NCBI GenBank assembly: GCA_040002315.1
Contig: JBDUEQ010000098.1
Coordinates: 1 to 64,000 of the forward strand
Source of the DNA: Bog-1198 sp040002315
GTDB taxonomy: Bacteria; Pseudomonadota; Gammaproteobacteria; Steroidobacterales; Steroidobacteraceae
Length of the DNA: 64,000 bases
Reading direction: 5' to 3'
Each line of letters opens with the position of its first letter. The stretch's first letter is position 1. The translations under genes were made by a program, and so were the position numbers. Of this stretch, positions 25,708 through 35,311 are shown piece after piece. The notes below the pieces were generated by a model, which saw nothing but the letters and a program-made list of their open reading frames with translations, was not told the DNA's origin and searched no databases.

Positions 25708-26705
25708 AGGCATTGCTCAGCAAACATCCCGGCGGACCGGAAACCCTGGTGATCGAGGACATTCCGCAACCGCCGGCCGAAGCCGGCCACGTGCGCGTCG
25801 CAGTGCGTGCCTGCGCAGTCAATTACCCCGATTTGCTCATCATCCAGGATCTCTACCAATTCAAGCCGCCACGCCCGTTTGCGCCCGGTTCCGAAGTGGC
25901 AGGAATGGTCGATGCGGTGGGCGAGGGGGTGGACAACGTGCGTGTCGGTGACCGCGTGCTGCTCTCCCCGGTGCGTAGCGGCGGCATGGCTGAGAAGGCC
26001 GTGGGTCTTGCGCGCAATTGTTGGAAGATCCCGGATGTCATGCCATTCGACGAAGCGGCCTCACTTTTGATGACCTATGGCACATCGCATCACGCCCTCA
26101 AGGACCGAGCGCAGTTAAAGTCCGGGGAGACGCTGTTGGTGCTGGGTGCGGCGGGAGGCGTGGGCCTGGCCGCGGTGGAGTTGGGCAAGTCGATGGGCGC
26201 ACGGGTGGTGGCGGCGGCGTCCAGTACGGAAAAACTCGAACTGGCGCGAGAGCATGGCGCCGACGAAGGCGTGCAATATCCGGCCGGGCCTCTCGATAAG
26301 TCCCAGGCGCGTGAACTCACTGACCGTTTCAAGGCGGCGTGCGGCTCCGATGGTGCCCAGGTCATCTACGACGGCGTGGGGGGCGATTACACAGAAGCCG
26401 CGCTGCGCGCCATCGGTTACGAGGGCCGGCACCTCGTCGTGGGCTTTCCGGCCGGCATCGCGAGATTGCCGTTGAATTTGGCGCTGCTCAAGAGTTGCCA
26501 GATCGTAGGCGTGTTCTGGGGCGACTTCACCGCGAGGTTTCCCGCGATGCATGCCGCCAATGTCGAGGCACTGCTGGCACTGTATCGTGCCGGCCGCATC
26601 CGGCCGGCCGTCACCGAGCGCTTCACGTTGGCGCGCGGCGGCGAGGCCATCGCCAGGCTGGGTGCGCGTGCGGCGCGGGGGAAAGTGGTGGTGGTGATGG
26701 ACTGA
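25704..26705 (+). CDS. NADPH:quinone oxidoreductase family (zinc-free MDR)
   Basis: 333 aa. Medium-chain reductase fold: VNYPDLLIIQDLYQFKPP, PGSEVAGMVDAVGEGV, and the Rossmann motif VLGAAGGVGLAAVELGKSMG. Zinc ligands are absent. Such enzymes reduce quinones or enoyl groups with NADPH; in beta-oxidation operons they often act as enoyl reductases (family knowledge). Last gene of the coupled operon that starts near 15.5 kb. Confidence 0.85.
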   Translation: MKALLSKHPGGPETLVIEDIPQPPAEAGHVRVAVRACAVNYPDLLIIQDLYQFKPPRPFAPGSEVAGMVDAVGEGVDNVRVGDRVLLSPVRSGGMAEKAVGLARNCWKIPDVMPFDEAASLLMTYGTSHHALKDRAQLKSGETLLVLGAAGGVGLAAVELGKSMGARVVAAASSTEKLELAREHGADEGVQYPAGPLDKSQARELTDRFKAACGSDGAQVIYDGVGGDYTEAALRAIGYEGRHLVVGFPAGIARLPLNLALLKSCQIVGVFWGDFTARFPAMHAANVEALLALYRAGRIRPAVTERFTLARGGEAIARLGARAARGKVVVVMD

Positions 26706-26798
26706 GTCGATGCTTCTTGGCGGCTGTGCCGAAGCGGCGGCAAAGCCATTGTGTAGAATCGGCGCTGTAGTCAATTGATGCACCAAGGAATCGCCACG

Positions 26799-28760
26799 AT
26801 GAATCACAGTGTTTTGAGCCGCTCATTGCTGCCGGCGGGCTTGCTGTTGCTGGCGTCTTATACGATTGCCATAGCCGCAGGCCCCTCGGATCGAGTTGCG
26901 ACTGATCCGAACAGTATTGCTTCCGGCCGTCAGGCGGGATCCAAGCCCGTGGATGTCGCCGACGTGGTCCAGACTGTGCATATCGCCGGGGCTTCGGTCT
27001 CGCCGGATGGCAGGCAGATCGCTTACAGCGGCGACGCATCGGGTCGCTTGAACCTTTGGATCATGAACGCCGACGGTCAAGGTGCACGACAATTGTTGCG
27101 ATCCAACGAGCGCCAAGTCAATCCGGTGTTCACGCACGATGGCCGCGAATTGGTCTATGTGCAGGATACCGGAGGCGATGAGTTGTACGACCTGTACGTG
27201 GTGTCGGCCGGCGGTGGCGAGCCCCGCAACCTTACCCGTACTGACAAGGTGAGCGAGTTCAGCCCGCGTTTTTCGCCGGACGGAACCCGGCTGGCGATCA
27301 GCAGCAAGGACAAGATCGCGCCGATGGTGAATCTTGCCGCATTGAGTTGGCCTGACGGTGCGGCGCAGTTGCTGACGCATGAGAAGGACCCTAAGGCCAG
27401 TTGGGCTGCCGCCTGCTGGAGCCCGGATGGAAAATTTCTCTTCGCCGTACGCCGGGTGGGTCTCGATGATTCGGATGTGTACCGAGTGGATGCCGTCAGC
27501 GGCGCCGCCGAGAACCTCACGGCGCATACCGGCAAGCTGCGCTTCGCCGTGAGCGATGTATCACCGGATGGCACTAGCTTGTTGATGACCTCCAATGAGA
27601 AGGGCGGCTATTTCAACGTTGCGCTGTTCACTATTGCGTCAAAGCAGAAGCGCTGGATTACCGATACGCAGTGGGAGGCGGATGGCGGATCCTTTGCCGC
27701 CGACGGCAAGACGTTTACGTATACCTTGAATGCCGATGGCCGGACGACGCTGTATTTCGTGGATGCGGTAACCCTCAAGGCCGGCGATCGCGCTCTGCCG
27801 CCGGGTCTCAATGACGAGGCGGGATGGCCGCGATCGTTCCTGCCAGATAGCAGGTCGTTGGTGACGCACCAGGATGCCACGCATGCGGCGAACCTATACC
27901 TGACATCGGCGGACGGTCCCCCGCGTCAGCTGACGCACACTGAGAGTGGGGGTCTCGCGGCGGCCGTACTGCCCCGATCGCAAGTGATCAGCTACAAAAG
28001 TTTTGATGGACGGATGATCTCGGCATTTTTGTGGATGCCGTTCAATCTCAAACGCGATCACTCGGCCGCCGCGGTCGTTTTACCGCACGGCGGTCCTACC
28101 GGACAAACGGCTGATCGCTTCGATAGCCGCGCCGTGATGCTGGTATCGCGCGGGTTCGTGGTGCTGGCGCCGAACGTGCGCGGTTCGACCGGTTACGGGA
28201 TGGAGTTTCAACAAGCCAACTTCAAGGATCTGGGCGGCGCCGATCTCAAGGATGAAATCGCCGGCGTCGATTTCCTGAATGCGACGGGATTCGTCAGTAC
28301 CAAGAAAATTGGGATCTGGGGCGGTTCCTATGGCGGCTTCATGACGCTGATGGCCATCGGCAAGACGCCGGGCATTTGGTCGGCGGCGGTTGATGAGTAT
28401 GGAATCCTCAATTGGTACACCATGCTGAGCCACGAGGACCCTTCGCTGCAGGAGTACGAGAAGAGCCTCTTGGGCGATCCGGAAAAGGACCGCGGCGTCT
28501 ACGAAGCGAGCTCACCGCTCAAGTACATTCGCCAGGAGCGCGCGCCGCTGCTTGTGCTGCAAGGCGAGCGGGACATTCGCGTGCCCAAAGAGGAAGCCGA
28601 GCAAGTGGTCGCGATCCTGAAGGCGGAAGGCAGAACGGTTGATGCCGTCTACTATCCCGATGAAGGTCATGGTTTTCTGAAGCGGGAACACAAGCTCGAT
28701 GAGCTGAAACGCTCCGTGCAATGGCTGGAACGGTATCTGCAGGACAAGCCGCCGGGTTGA
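26799..28760 (+). CDS. Exported S9 family (prolyl-oligopeptidase-like) peptidase
   Basis: 653 aa. ATG 26799 has AAGGA 10 bases upstream; ATG 26775 would include that site. Signal peptide about 1-28. An N-terminal TolB-like propeller (VSPDGRQIAYSG, FSPRFSPDGTRLAIS) caps a C-terminal alpha/beta hydrolase. Nucleophile Ser in IWGGSYGGFM, Asp in GERDIRVPKEEA, His in DEGHGF. It cleaves short peptides, probably dipeptidyl- or acylaminoacyl-type, in the periplasm. Monocistronic by position, with a TAGAAT -10-like box at about 26753. Confidence 0.88.
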   Translation: MNHSVLSRSLLPAGLLLLASYTIAIAAGPSDRVATDPNSIASGRQAGSKPVDVADVVQTVHIAGASVSPDGRQIAYSGDASGRLNLWIMNADGQGARQLLRSNERQVNPVFTHDGRELVYVQDTGGDELYDLYVVSAGGGEPRNLTRTDKVSEFSPRFSPDGTRLAISSKDKIAPMVNLAALSWPDGAAQLLTHEKDPKASWAAACWSPDGKFLFAVRRVGLDDSDVYRVDAVSGAAENLTAHTGKLRFAVSDVSPDGTSLLMTSNEKGGYFNVALFTIASKQKRWITDTQWEADGGSFAADGKTFTYTLNADGRTTLYFVDAVTLKAGDRALPPGLNDEAGWPRSFLPDSRSLVTHQDATHAANLYLTSADGPPRQLTHTESGGLAAAVLPRSQVISYKSFDGRMISAFLWMPFNLKRDHSAAAVVLPHGGPTGQTADRFDSRAVMLVSRGFVVLAPNVRGSTGYGMEFQQANFKDLGGADLKDEIAGVDFLNATGFVSTKKIGIWGGSYGGFMTLMAIGKTPGIWSAAVDEYGILNWYTMLSHEDPSLQEYEKSLLGDPEKDRGVYEASSPLKYIRQERAPLLVLQGERDIRVPKEEAEQVVAILKAEGRTVDAVYYPDEGHGFLKREHKLDELKRSVQWLERYLQDKPPG

Positions 28761-28777
28761 GGCAGCCCAGGGTATGG

Positions 28778-28978
28778 CTACAGATCGCGCTCCAAAGCGC
28801 GCTCGATGGCAGAGCGGGGTGAGCGACCTTGCACATACAACCCCTGCCACGATGGCCAATCGACGTCGTCGATGGAGCTTACTTGCAGGGTGTCGCCGAA
28901 ATCTCCTCTTAGGAGGGCGACGATTTCTTGCTGCCATTGCTCCCAACTCCGTGTCTGACTCAATGGCTGCTGCTGCAT
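28778..28978 (-). CDS. Small conserved-looking hypothetical protein
   Basis: 66 aa, Trp-rich (WEQWQQEIVALLRGDFG; DVDWPSWQGLYVQGRSPRS) with a strongly structured C-terminus ARG-type helix (AIERALERDL). The 'GRSP..A..RA.ERD' ending recalls small proteobacterial proteins of unknown function (from memory, not searched). GAGAA lies 5-10 bases upstream of the start. Convergent with the peptidase gene; 22 bases downstream of another small ORF on the same strand. Confidence 0.6.
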   Translation of the reverse strand: MQQQPLSQTRSWEQWQQEIVALLRGDFGDTLQVSSIDDVDWPSWQGLYVQGRSPRSAIERALERDL

Positions 28979-29000
28979 ACGATTCTCGCGCCGGAACGCA

Positions 29001-29183
29001 CTAGCGTTTTTGAGAAGACTCTTGCGTCAATTCCGCGGCCGGCAGGGAATGCAGATGCGAGATATCCATGCTTCGCGCCAGTGACAATATTGCGGCGCTG
29101 AGCGAAGGTGGGCGGCGCTTGACGCTGCGGACCGCGACGAGGCCGGACGTGTACACCGCCGAAACAGCCTGCAACAGTCTCAT
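29001..29183 (-). CDS. Small hypothetical protein
   Basis: 60 aa. The start has a good ribosome site (GGTGGGAGATAT directly before the ATG). N-terminal half weakly hydrophobic (LLQAVSAVYTSGLVAV), followed by basic and polar residues. It precedes the 66-aa gene by 22 bases, so they may be co-transcribed. No recognised family; could be spurious. Confidence 0.4.
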   Translation of the reverse strand: MRLLQAVSAVYTSGLVAVRSVKRRPPSLSAAILSLARSMDISHLHSLPAAELTQESSQKR

Positions 29184-29297
29184 ATATCTCCCACCGAAGC
29201 CTGTGACTTAAGTCGCACCTTGCCGAGCGTGCACCCCAGGACTATCCCGCGTTCGGGGTGCGGCGAGGCGTGCAAGCGTCGCAATCCACGAATGCCG

Positions 29298-30632
29298 TTA
29301 CCGTGAAGATCCCGGTTCGTGACTTAGCTCCTGCTTGCGGATATCTCCTTCGACGGTACGCGATGCCGCGAACAGCACCAGCGATGCCAGCACCGCCATT
29401 ACCGGAACAACATACATGGCGCTGTGCAGGCCCGATGCCTTGAACGCTTCGGTCATGCCGGCGGCGCCCGCCTCGCGCATAGCCTGATGCGCGAAGCGAT
29501 CGCTCAGCATGCCCATGCCTAAGGGTCCGAAGCTCGCGCCGAGCACGTACATGGCGCAAAAATAGATGGCCACGGCCGTGCCGCGCAGTCGCGGCTCGAT
29601 CACATCTTGAATGGCGGCGTACACCGTGGCGTAGTACACGAACATAGTCATGGTGCCGATCGCCATCAGCAGCATGAAACTCGCAATGGCACCCTTGGGC
29701 TGGTTCAGCGCGAAAAAGATGCTGGGCGCGGCGAGCGCCATCGAACAGGCGGACACCAGGAGGCGCCCGTCGCGTCGCTTGGCGCTGATCCTGTCTGCAA
29801 GCCAGCCGCCCACCAGCAGGCCGACGGCGCCCACGGCGCCCACCGAGATCGCTGACACATTGCTGGCGGCTTTAAGCCCCATTTCGTGAAAGCGTTGCAG
29901 GAATGGCGTCTGAAAGGCGTTGATGGCATACATATTGAAGTTGTGAAAGATGCCGGACAGAATGATCCACCACATGGTCGGCAGCTTCAGTACGGCGCGA
30001 AATGGCGATTCGATCGCGGGACCGGCGGCGATCGATCTCGCCGCATCGAGCGCGCCGCGCACCGGTTCGGGGATCCGCAGTGCAAGCCAAGCGAACAGCA
30101 GCCCGGGGATGCACGCAAGCAAGAAAGCCCATCGCCAGCCAAGTGCGGCGCCGATGGCGCCGGCGCTGAAGTACGCGAGGCACAGCCCGGCGGGCAGCCC
30201 CAGCATGAATATACCCATGGCACGCGCGCGTTGATGCGGCGGATACAGATCGCCGATCAGCGATTGTCCCGCGGGCGCGCAGGTGGCTTCACCCAGGCCC
30301 ACCCCGAGACGAGATACGAACAACTGCGAATAATTTTGCGCAAGGCCAGAGGCGCCGGTCAGCGAGCTCCACGCCGCGGTGCCGATGGCGATCAGGCGGG
30401 TGCGGTACCACTTGTCTGCCAAACGGCCGAGCGGCAGACCGATAAGGGCATACATCAACGTGGCAATCGTTCCCAACAGACCGAGCGCGGTGTCGCTGAG
30501 ATGGAATTCCTTGCGGATGGGTTCGGCCAGGGCGCCGGGCAACTGGCGATCGAAAAAATTCAGCAAGTTAATGGCGAATAGAACGAACAATGCGAACGAA
30601 GCACTCGAAGTGATTCTCGTCTTATCCGCCAT
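29298..30632 (-). CDS. MFS transporter (Spinster-like)
   Basis: 444 aa, about 12 hydrophobic segments. MFS motif A-like loop GLPLGRLADKWYRTRLIAIG after TM2 and LGEATCAPAGQSLIGDLYP after TM4 are typical of the Spinster/hexuronate-type group. The start is 17 bases after the TonB receptor stop, so the two form an operon. It probably moves the receptor's substrate across the inner membrane (inference). Downstream, a weak inverted repeat (GCACCCC 29231-29237 / GGGGTGC 29255-29261) could serve as terminator. Confidence 0.85.
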   Translation of the reverse strand: MADKTRITSSASFALFVLFAINLLNFFDRQLPGALAEPIRKEFHLSDTALGLLGTIATLMYALIGLPLGRLADKWYRTRLIAIGTAAWSSLTGASGLAQNYSQLFVSRLGVGLGEATCAPAGQSLIGDLYPPHQRARAMGIFMLGLPAGLCLAYFSAGAIGAALGWRWAFLLACIPGLLFAWLALRIPEPVRGALDAARSIAAGPAIESPFRAVLKLPTMWWIILSGIFHNFNMYAINAFQTPFLQRFHEMGLKAASNVSAISVGAVGAVGLLVGGWLADRISAKRRDGRLLVSACSMALAAPSIFFALNQPKGAIASFMLLMAIGTMTMFVYYATVYAAIQDVIEPRLRGTAVAIYFCAMYVLGASFGPLGMGMLSDRFAHQAMREAGAAGMTEAFKASGLHSAMYVVPVMAVLASLVLFAASRTVEGDIRKQELSHEPGSSR

Positions 30633-30649
30633 TCATTGATCCCCGCCGA

Positions 30650-33130
30650 TCAGAACTTGGTTCGCAGAGTGATTCCAAAGGTTCGCGGGTCGCCCAGAAA
30701 TGCATCGATCTGTTCGAATTGGAACGGGGCGTCGAAGCCGACCTGGTAAATTCCCTTGTTGGTGAGGTTGTTGCCCCAGATTTCGGCCGTCCATTTGCCG
30801 TCCGGTGCGCCAACTCCTAAGCGGGCGGTGAGCAAGCCGTAGGATCCCTGGAGTTTCAGCGGATCAAGATCCGATCCGGTGTTGTACGAGGAGTTGTACT
30901 TCTCGGAAACACTGGCGCGAAATTGCATCGAATCGGAGAAGCGAGCCGTGTAACTCGCCGACACCACTCCCGACCACAGCGGCGCGAACGACAATCGATC
31001 GTTCAGGCGATTGGCGGAAAATAGCCGGCCGGAATCACCGAAATTCTCGATGTTCGTGAACGCGTAAGTCACGCCGCCGGAAAGACTCAAGCCGGACAGG
31101 GGAGTGGCCCAGGCCGCATCGAACTGCGCGCCCTTGGATTCCAACTTACGAATGGAACTGACCACGAATTGAATGCCGGTGAAGGTGTTCAACTGGAAAT
31201 TCGTGTATTTCTGATCGAACATCGAGGCATTCAGGCGCACTGTTCGATCGGCCAGCATGCTCTTGATGCCGATCTCGTAGGACTGCACGGTTTCGCGCGG
31301 GAATTCGGTATCGAGATCCGGGGTCAAGGGCCCCTGAGGCCCCGTCGGGGAAGTGACGCGAGCCAGATTAAATCCGCCGGCCTTGTAGCCGTTCGCCCAC
31401 GAAAGGTAAGTCATCAGATCTTCGCTGAAGCGATAAGAGAGCTTGACCGTGCCCGACACGTTGCCCTCGCTCAAGGATTGGCCGGTCGATTGCCCCGAGA
31501 AGAAGGGATTGAACAAAGTCGAACAGCCGTAGCCGATCAGGAACTGGTACTCGGGACTCGCAGGATTCAGAGCGTTGACTCCTGGAGACGTCAGCAGGCG
31601 TCCGCAACCTGACCCGCCATCCGGATCGACATAGTTCGAATCCGCCGTCTTTTTCTCGGAGGTGTAGCGCAGGCCCGCCGTCAAGTCCAGGCCCTGAGCA
31701 ATGTTGTAAGTCTCGTTGGTGAAAAACGCGTAGCTCGTGGAAGTCTGATGATAGAAGTCCTGCTCGCCGGATACACCGGGGATGAACGTGCCGCCCGGCG
31801 GCTGACCGGTGAAGCCTGGAATCTCGAGGAAGTTGGGCGGGTTCGTGCCGACCGATGCGGAGGCGACGCCGCCGACGTACAGATCGAAATCTCTGTCCGC
31901 ATAAATGGCAGTATTGGTGGTGAGAATTTCGCTGGAGAAGAAGCCGCCCACCAGCCAGTCCAGAGGGCCGCGCTTGCCGGCCAGGCGGATTTCTTCACTG
32001 GCCTGCTTGAAGTCGGTCTGATTGCCTTCATTGGCCGGTGTCGTGATGATTCCGATTCCGCTGTAGTCGGAGTCGTTGCCGGCCACGAGGGTGTTGTCGC
32101 GCCAGGCGGTAATCGAGGTGAGCTTTGCCGCGCCCAGATCCCAATCGAGCTGGGCGGAAATTCCCATGTCGCGAATTTGCTGAGATATCGGCTGATTGGC
32201 GTAGGCCTGACGATTGAACGGCGACAGCGGCGGATTCGCGACGGCTTGCGCGCCGACTTGGCCGCCCAAGGGCGGGATGGACGCCAGTGCGTTGAGGATT
32301 CCGGCGAACGGACCATCACTGGTTTGCACCGCCCCGCAGCAAGATTCGTTGCGCTTCGAATAGTCGCCGATGAAGAGCACGCTCATCGTGTCTGTCGGGG
32401 TGAGGAGGAACTGGCCGCGCATGGTGTACATGTTGCGGTCGTCGGTCTGATCGTTGGTGTTCGGGCCAAGACCTGTGTTGACGTTCAGGAACCCGTCTCG
32501 CTTCTGATACCCGGCGTAGAAACGCGCCGCGGCCATATCGCCGAGCGGACCGGTCACCGAAGCATTCACCTCGCGATCGTTGTAATTTCCGCCGGTAATC
32601 TCTCCAGTGACGCCGAAGGTCGTCGACGGCCGCTTGGTGGTGATGCTGATGACGCCGGCATCGTTGTTCTTACCGAACAACTCGCCCTGCGGACCTTCCA
32701 ATATTTCGATCTGTTCGATCTCCCCGAGGTTGCCGAAACCGACGCCGTTGCGGGGTCGATAGACGCCGTCGATCACAATGCCGACCGAGGATTCCAACCC
32801 TGGATTGTCACCGACCGTGCCGATGCCGCGGATGCGGGCGGTCGTGACATTCTCCGAAGTAGTCGAGGTGACGGTGAGGCTCGGGGTCAGGGCCTGGAGA
32901 GTCTTGATGTCGGTGACACCACCATCCTTCAGTTGCTGGCCTGACAAGGCGATGACGGCGATGGGAACATCCTGGATGTTCTGTTCGCGCTTCTGCGCGG
33001 TGACGATGATTTCCGTCAATATCGGCTGAGTTGAAGCCGTTTGCGCCGCAGCAGAACCGGCGACGAGGGCACCGGAGACGGCGGATAGCAGCGCAAAGCC
33101 CCCTCGCATAAGCACAATTCGATTTGTCAT
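30650..33130 (-). CDS. TonB-dependent outer-membrane receptor
   Basis: 826 aa from ATG 33130, which has AGGGGGAG just upstream; the longer upstream frame is not used. Signal peptide to SAAAQ, then a TonB-box-like EIIVTAQKREQNIQDVPIAV, a plug domain (RIRGIGTVGDNPGLESSVG) and a beta-barrel ending in the C-terminal aromatic-type signature (FGITLRTKF). No N-terminal signalling extension. The type is widespread in sphingomonads and gammaproteobacteria for uptake of sugars, terpenes or steroids. With trehalase upstream and an MFS downstream a disaccharide is possible, but unproven. Confidence 0.9.
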   Translation of the reverse strand: MTNRIVLMRGGFALLSAVSGALVAGSAAAQTASTQPILTEIIVTAQKREQNIQDVPIAVIALSGQQLKDGGVTDIKTLQALTPSLTVTSTTSENVTTARIRGIGTVGDNPGLESSVGIVIDGVYRPRNGVGFGNLGEIEQIEILEGPQGELFGKNNDAGVISITTKRPSTTFGVTGEITGGNYNDREVNASVTGPLGDMAAARFYAGYQKRDGFLNVNTGLGPNTNDQTDDRNMYTMRGQFLLTPTDTMSVLFIGDYSKRNESCCGAVQTSDGPFAGILNALASIPPLGGQVGAQAVANPPLSPFNRQAYANQPISQQIRDMGISAQLDWDLGAAKLTSITAWRDNTLVAGNDSDYSGIGIITTPANEGNQTDFKQASEEIRLAGKRGPLDWLVGGFFSSEILTTNTAIYADRDFDLYVGGVASASVGTNPPNFLEIPGFTGQPPGGTFIPGVSGEQDFYHQTSTSYAFFTNETYNIAQGLDLTAGLRYTSEKKTADSNYVDPDGGSGCGRLLTSPGVNALNPASPEYQFLIGYGCSTLFNPFFSGQSTGQSLSEGNVSGTVKLSYRFSEDLMTYLSWANGYKAGGFNLARVTSPTGPQGPLTPDLDTEFPRETVQSYEIGIKSMLADRTVRLNASMFDQKYTNFQLNTFTGIQFVVSSIRKLESKGAQFDAAWATPLSGLSLSGGVTYAFTNIENFGDSGRLFSANRLNDRLSFAPLWSGVVSASYTARFSDSMQFRASVSEKYNSSYNTGSDLDPLKLQGSYGLLTARLGVGAPDGKWTAEIWGNNLTNKGIYQVGFDAPFQFEQIDAFLGDPRTFGITLRTKF

Positions 33131-33354
33131 AGCTCCCCCTTGAGCGAAATTTCTGAGGTACGCGCGGCATACGATGTGCCGCGCTACCCACACCCTGTGG
33201 ACTGGTCGCCACAATAGATCTTCTCGGAGCCCACGGGAAGGGTGCAGTGAATATCTAACTCCGAGCTTCAACTTATTGACCCTGGACGCCATTCCTGCGG
33301 GTAAATCGACGCGGGCATGCGGCTTTCTTCAATGTGTCATTTCTGCCACAACTG

Positions 33355-34971
33355 TTAATTCAGCGGGCATTGCGCCGGGGTCGAAATTTCCGCCTCCTTA
33401 GGGTAGAGCGCGATCAGCTTGCGCATCACGCCATTGGTCCAGCCAAACCCATCCTGTAGAGGGTATTCGCCGCCGCCGCCGCTGCGCCCGGTGTCGACGA
33501 CATCGTATTTCTCGACCAGCTTGCCGCTCTGCCGATAGACGTCGTTGACGATCGCCATCCAGCGGCAGGCGATGAGCGCGGCGAGGGACGTTTCGCCATA
33601 GTCACGCAATCCCGAGATGGCCATCCATTGCAGGGGCGCCCAGCCGTTCGGCGCGTCCCATTGTTGTCCGGTATTGACTGTGCTGGTCACAAGGCCGCCG
33701 GCCTTGAGCAATTCGCGAGCGGCGATGTTCGCGACGGCGGCGGCTTGCGGCTTCGACGCCATGGACACGAACAGCGGGTACAGCGTCGCCGCCGACAGCC
33801 GCGGCATGCCGGTGTCCCGAGTCCACCGATAATCAAGATAGGCGCCCCTGCTCGTATCCCACAGATAGCGGTCGACCGCCCGGCGGCGCGCGGTCGCGCG
33901 GCGCTCAAATTCGAGCGCACAGGGTCGATCTCCGACGCGGCTGCAGCCGGCGCGGATGGCATTTTCCAATCCAAACAGCAGACTATTAAGATCGACGGGC
34001 AGGATTTCCGTGGTATCCATGGTGGCGCGCGAATGTCCATCGCCGAACCAGCGTGAGCTGAAATCCCAGCCGCTTTCTGCCGCGGCACGAATGTTGCGAA
34101 ACAATGCAGGCGCCGCACGGTGGCTCGAGCGCGCAAGTTCCATGTCCTCACGGTAGGACTCGTCGCGTGGCGTATCCGTATCGTCCCAATAGCGGTTAAG
34201 CACTGAGCCGTCGGGCAAGGCGACCGCGCGTCGATGTGAGGCCCGAGGTTTCAGGCCGCGCTCGCCCTGCATCCAAAATGCATGTTCGCGGCGCAGCTGC
34301 GGCAAGTACGTGGCGAACGCGGCTGCGGGGTCTTCCGGCGAGCCGAGCGCGACCATCGCGAAAAAGAACGGCGGTTGCGAGCGGCTGAGATAATAGGTAC
34401 GCGCGCCGTTCGGCACGTGACCGAAGGCGTCGATTAGAAAGGCGAAGTTCCGGATCATATCGGCCACCAGGTCGCGGCGGCCGCTCTGCGCCAGACCCAA
34501 CATGGTGAAGTACGAATCCCAGTAATATAATTCACGGAAACGGCCGCCCGGAACCACATAAGGTTCGGGCAGTGCCAATAGTGAGGAATAGGGTGGCACC
34601 GTGCGGGAGCTGCGCGTCAGCGAATCCCATAGGCGGTCGATGTGCGCCGCGATGGATGTCCGGTCGGGCGCCGAGGGCGCACCGGAGACCTCCGCGGGCA
34701 GGGCGAAATGTGCTTCGACGAATTGCTTGAGCGACGCCGGCGAGTCGGGCCTCGCGGCGTGATATTGCCGCAAAATGTCCGCCGGCGGCGCATCCGGCAC
34801 GGCATCGGGAAATGCCTTGCTGTCGGTAAAGACTTGCGCGCTTTGCACGGCGACAAATAAATTTTGGAACAGCACTTGCGGCGGCTCGGTCGGTGCGCCG
34901 GCCATGGTCGACACCGGCAGCAGCGCCAAGCACAGTGCACAAGCAACTTCGCTTAAGGTGGGCATGCCCAT
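33355..34971 (-). CDS. treA: Periplasmic trehalase (GH37)
   Basis: 538 aa with signal peptide (to STMAGA); ATG 34965 is an alternative start. Both trehalase signatures are present: PGGRFRELYYWDSYFTM and QQWDAPNGWAPLQW. The catalytic Asp is in ESGWDFSSRWF, and GGGGEYPLQDGFGWTNGV carries the catalytic Glu. It splits trehalose to two glucose in the periplasm. Its stop is 224 bases upstream of the TonB receptor start; that gap has no ORF and probably holds the receptor promoter. It is divergent from the xox operon over a 340-base gap to the leader ORF. Confidence 0.9.
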   Translation of the reverse strand: MGMPTLSEVACALCLALLPVSTMAGAPTEPPQVLFQNLFVAVQSAQVFTDSKAFPDAVPDAPPADILRQYHAARPDSPASLKQFVEAHFALPAEVSGAPSAPDRTSIAAHIDRLWDSLTRSSRTVPPYSSLLALPEPYVVPGGRFRELYYWDSYFTMLGLAQSGRRDLVADMIRNFAFLIDAFGHVPNGARTYYLSRSQPPFFFAMVALGSPEDPAAAFATYLPQLRREHAFWMQGERGLKPRASHRRAVALPDGSVLNRYWDDTDTPRDESYREDMELARSSHRAAPALFRNIRAAAESGWDFSSRWFGDGHSRATMDTTEILPVDLNSLLFGLENAIRAGCSRVGDRPCALEFERRATARRRAVDRYLWDTSRGAYLDYRWTRDTGMPRLSAATLYPLFVSMASKPQAAAVANIAARELLKAGGLVTSTVNTGQQWDAPNGWAPLQWMAISGLRDYGETSLAALIACRWMAIVNDVYRQSGKLVEKYDVVDTGRSGGGGEYPLQDGFGWTNGVMRKLIALYPKEAEISTPAQCPLN

Positions 34972-35040
34972 AAGATACGACAGCGAAAGAAAATTAAAAT
35001 GCGGCGCTGCGCCTCACTAACGACGCAATCGCGACTGCTC

Positions 35041-35064
35041 CACTGTCACGCGTATGACACAGTT
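35041..35064. promoter_or_regulatory. Candidate activator site upstream of the xoxF sigma-54 promoter
   Basis: Inverted repeat TGTCA (35044-35048) - 6 bases - TGACA (35055-35059), within CACTGTCAC...GACACAGT. It is centred about 115 bases upstream of the -24 element, a normal distance for enhancer binding by sigma-54 activators. The 9-mer CACTGTCAC recurs in reverse at 43896-43904, between the divergent sigma-54 promoters of frmA and the porin. Binding by the activator at 39865-41853 is inference. Confidence 0.4.
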
Positions 35065-35165
35065 CGCCCCGCGATGCGCTGCAAACTCTTCCGTGGGAAA
35101 TTGTAAATAACTGATTTGGAACGATTTCTCATCTAGACCTATTTTATTTTTACAATTGCGGTGGA

Positions 35166-35181
35166 TGGCATAGGCATTGCT
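35166..35181 (+). promoter_or_regulatory. Sigma-54 promoter of the xoxF operon
   Basis: TGGCATAGGCATTGCT: -24 GG and -12 GC separated by the required 10 bases, and only one clear mismatch to TGGCAC-N5-TTGCW. Transcription would start near 35192, giving a leader of about 245 bases before xoxF that contains the 42-codon ORF. A second, poorer match at about 35374-35389 lies much closer to the gene. Confidence 0.6.
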
Positions 35182-35311
35182 ATTAGAAGATGGCGGCCCA
35201 AGGCGGTGGTGCCTATCGCTGACTTACCATCTCATTGGGATCAGACTGGTCGCGACAGGATTGCGGCCGGACAAATATGAACAATAGGTAAGCATCGGTA
35301 AGGAGGGAGTT

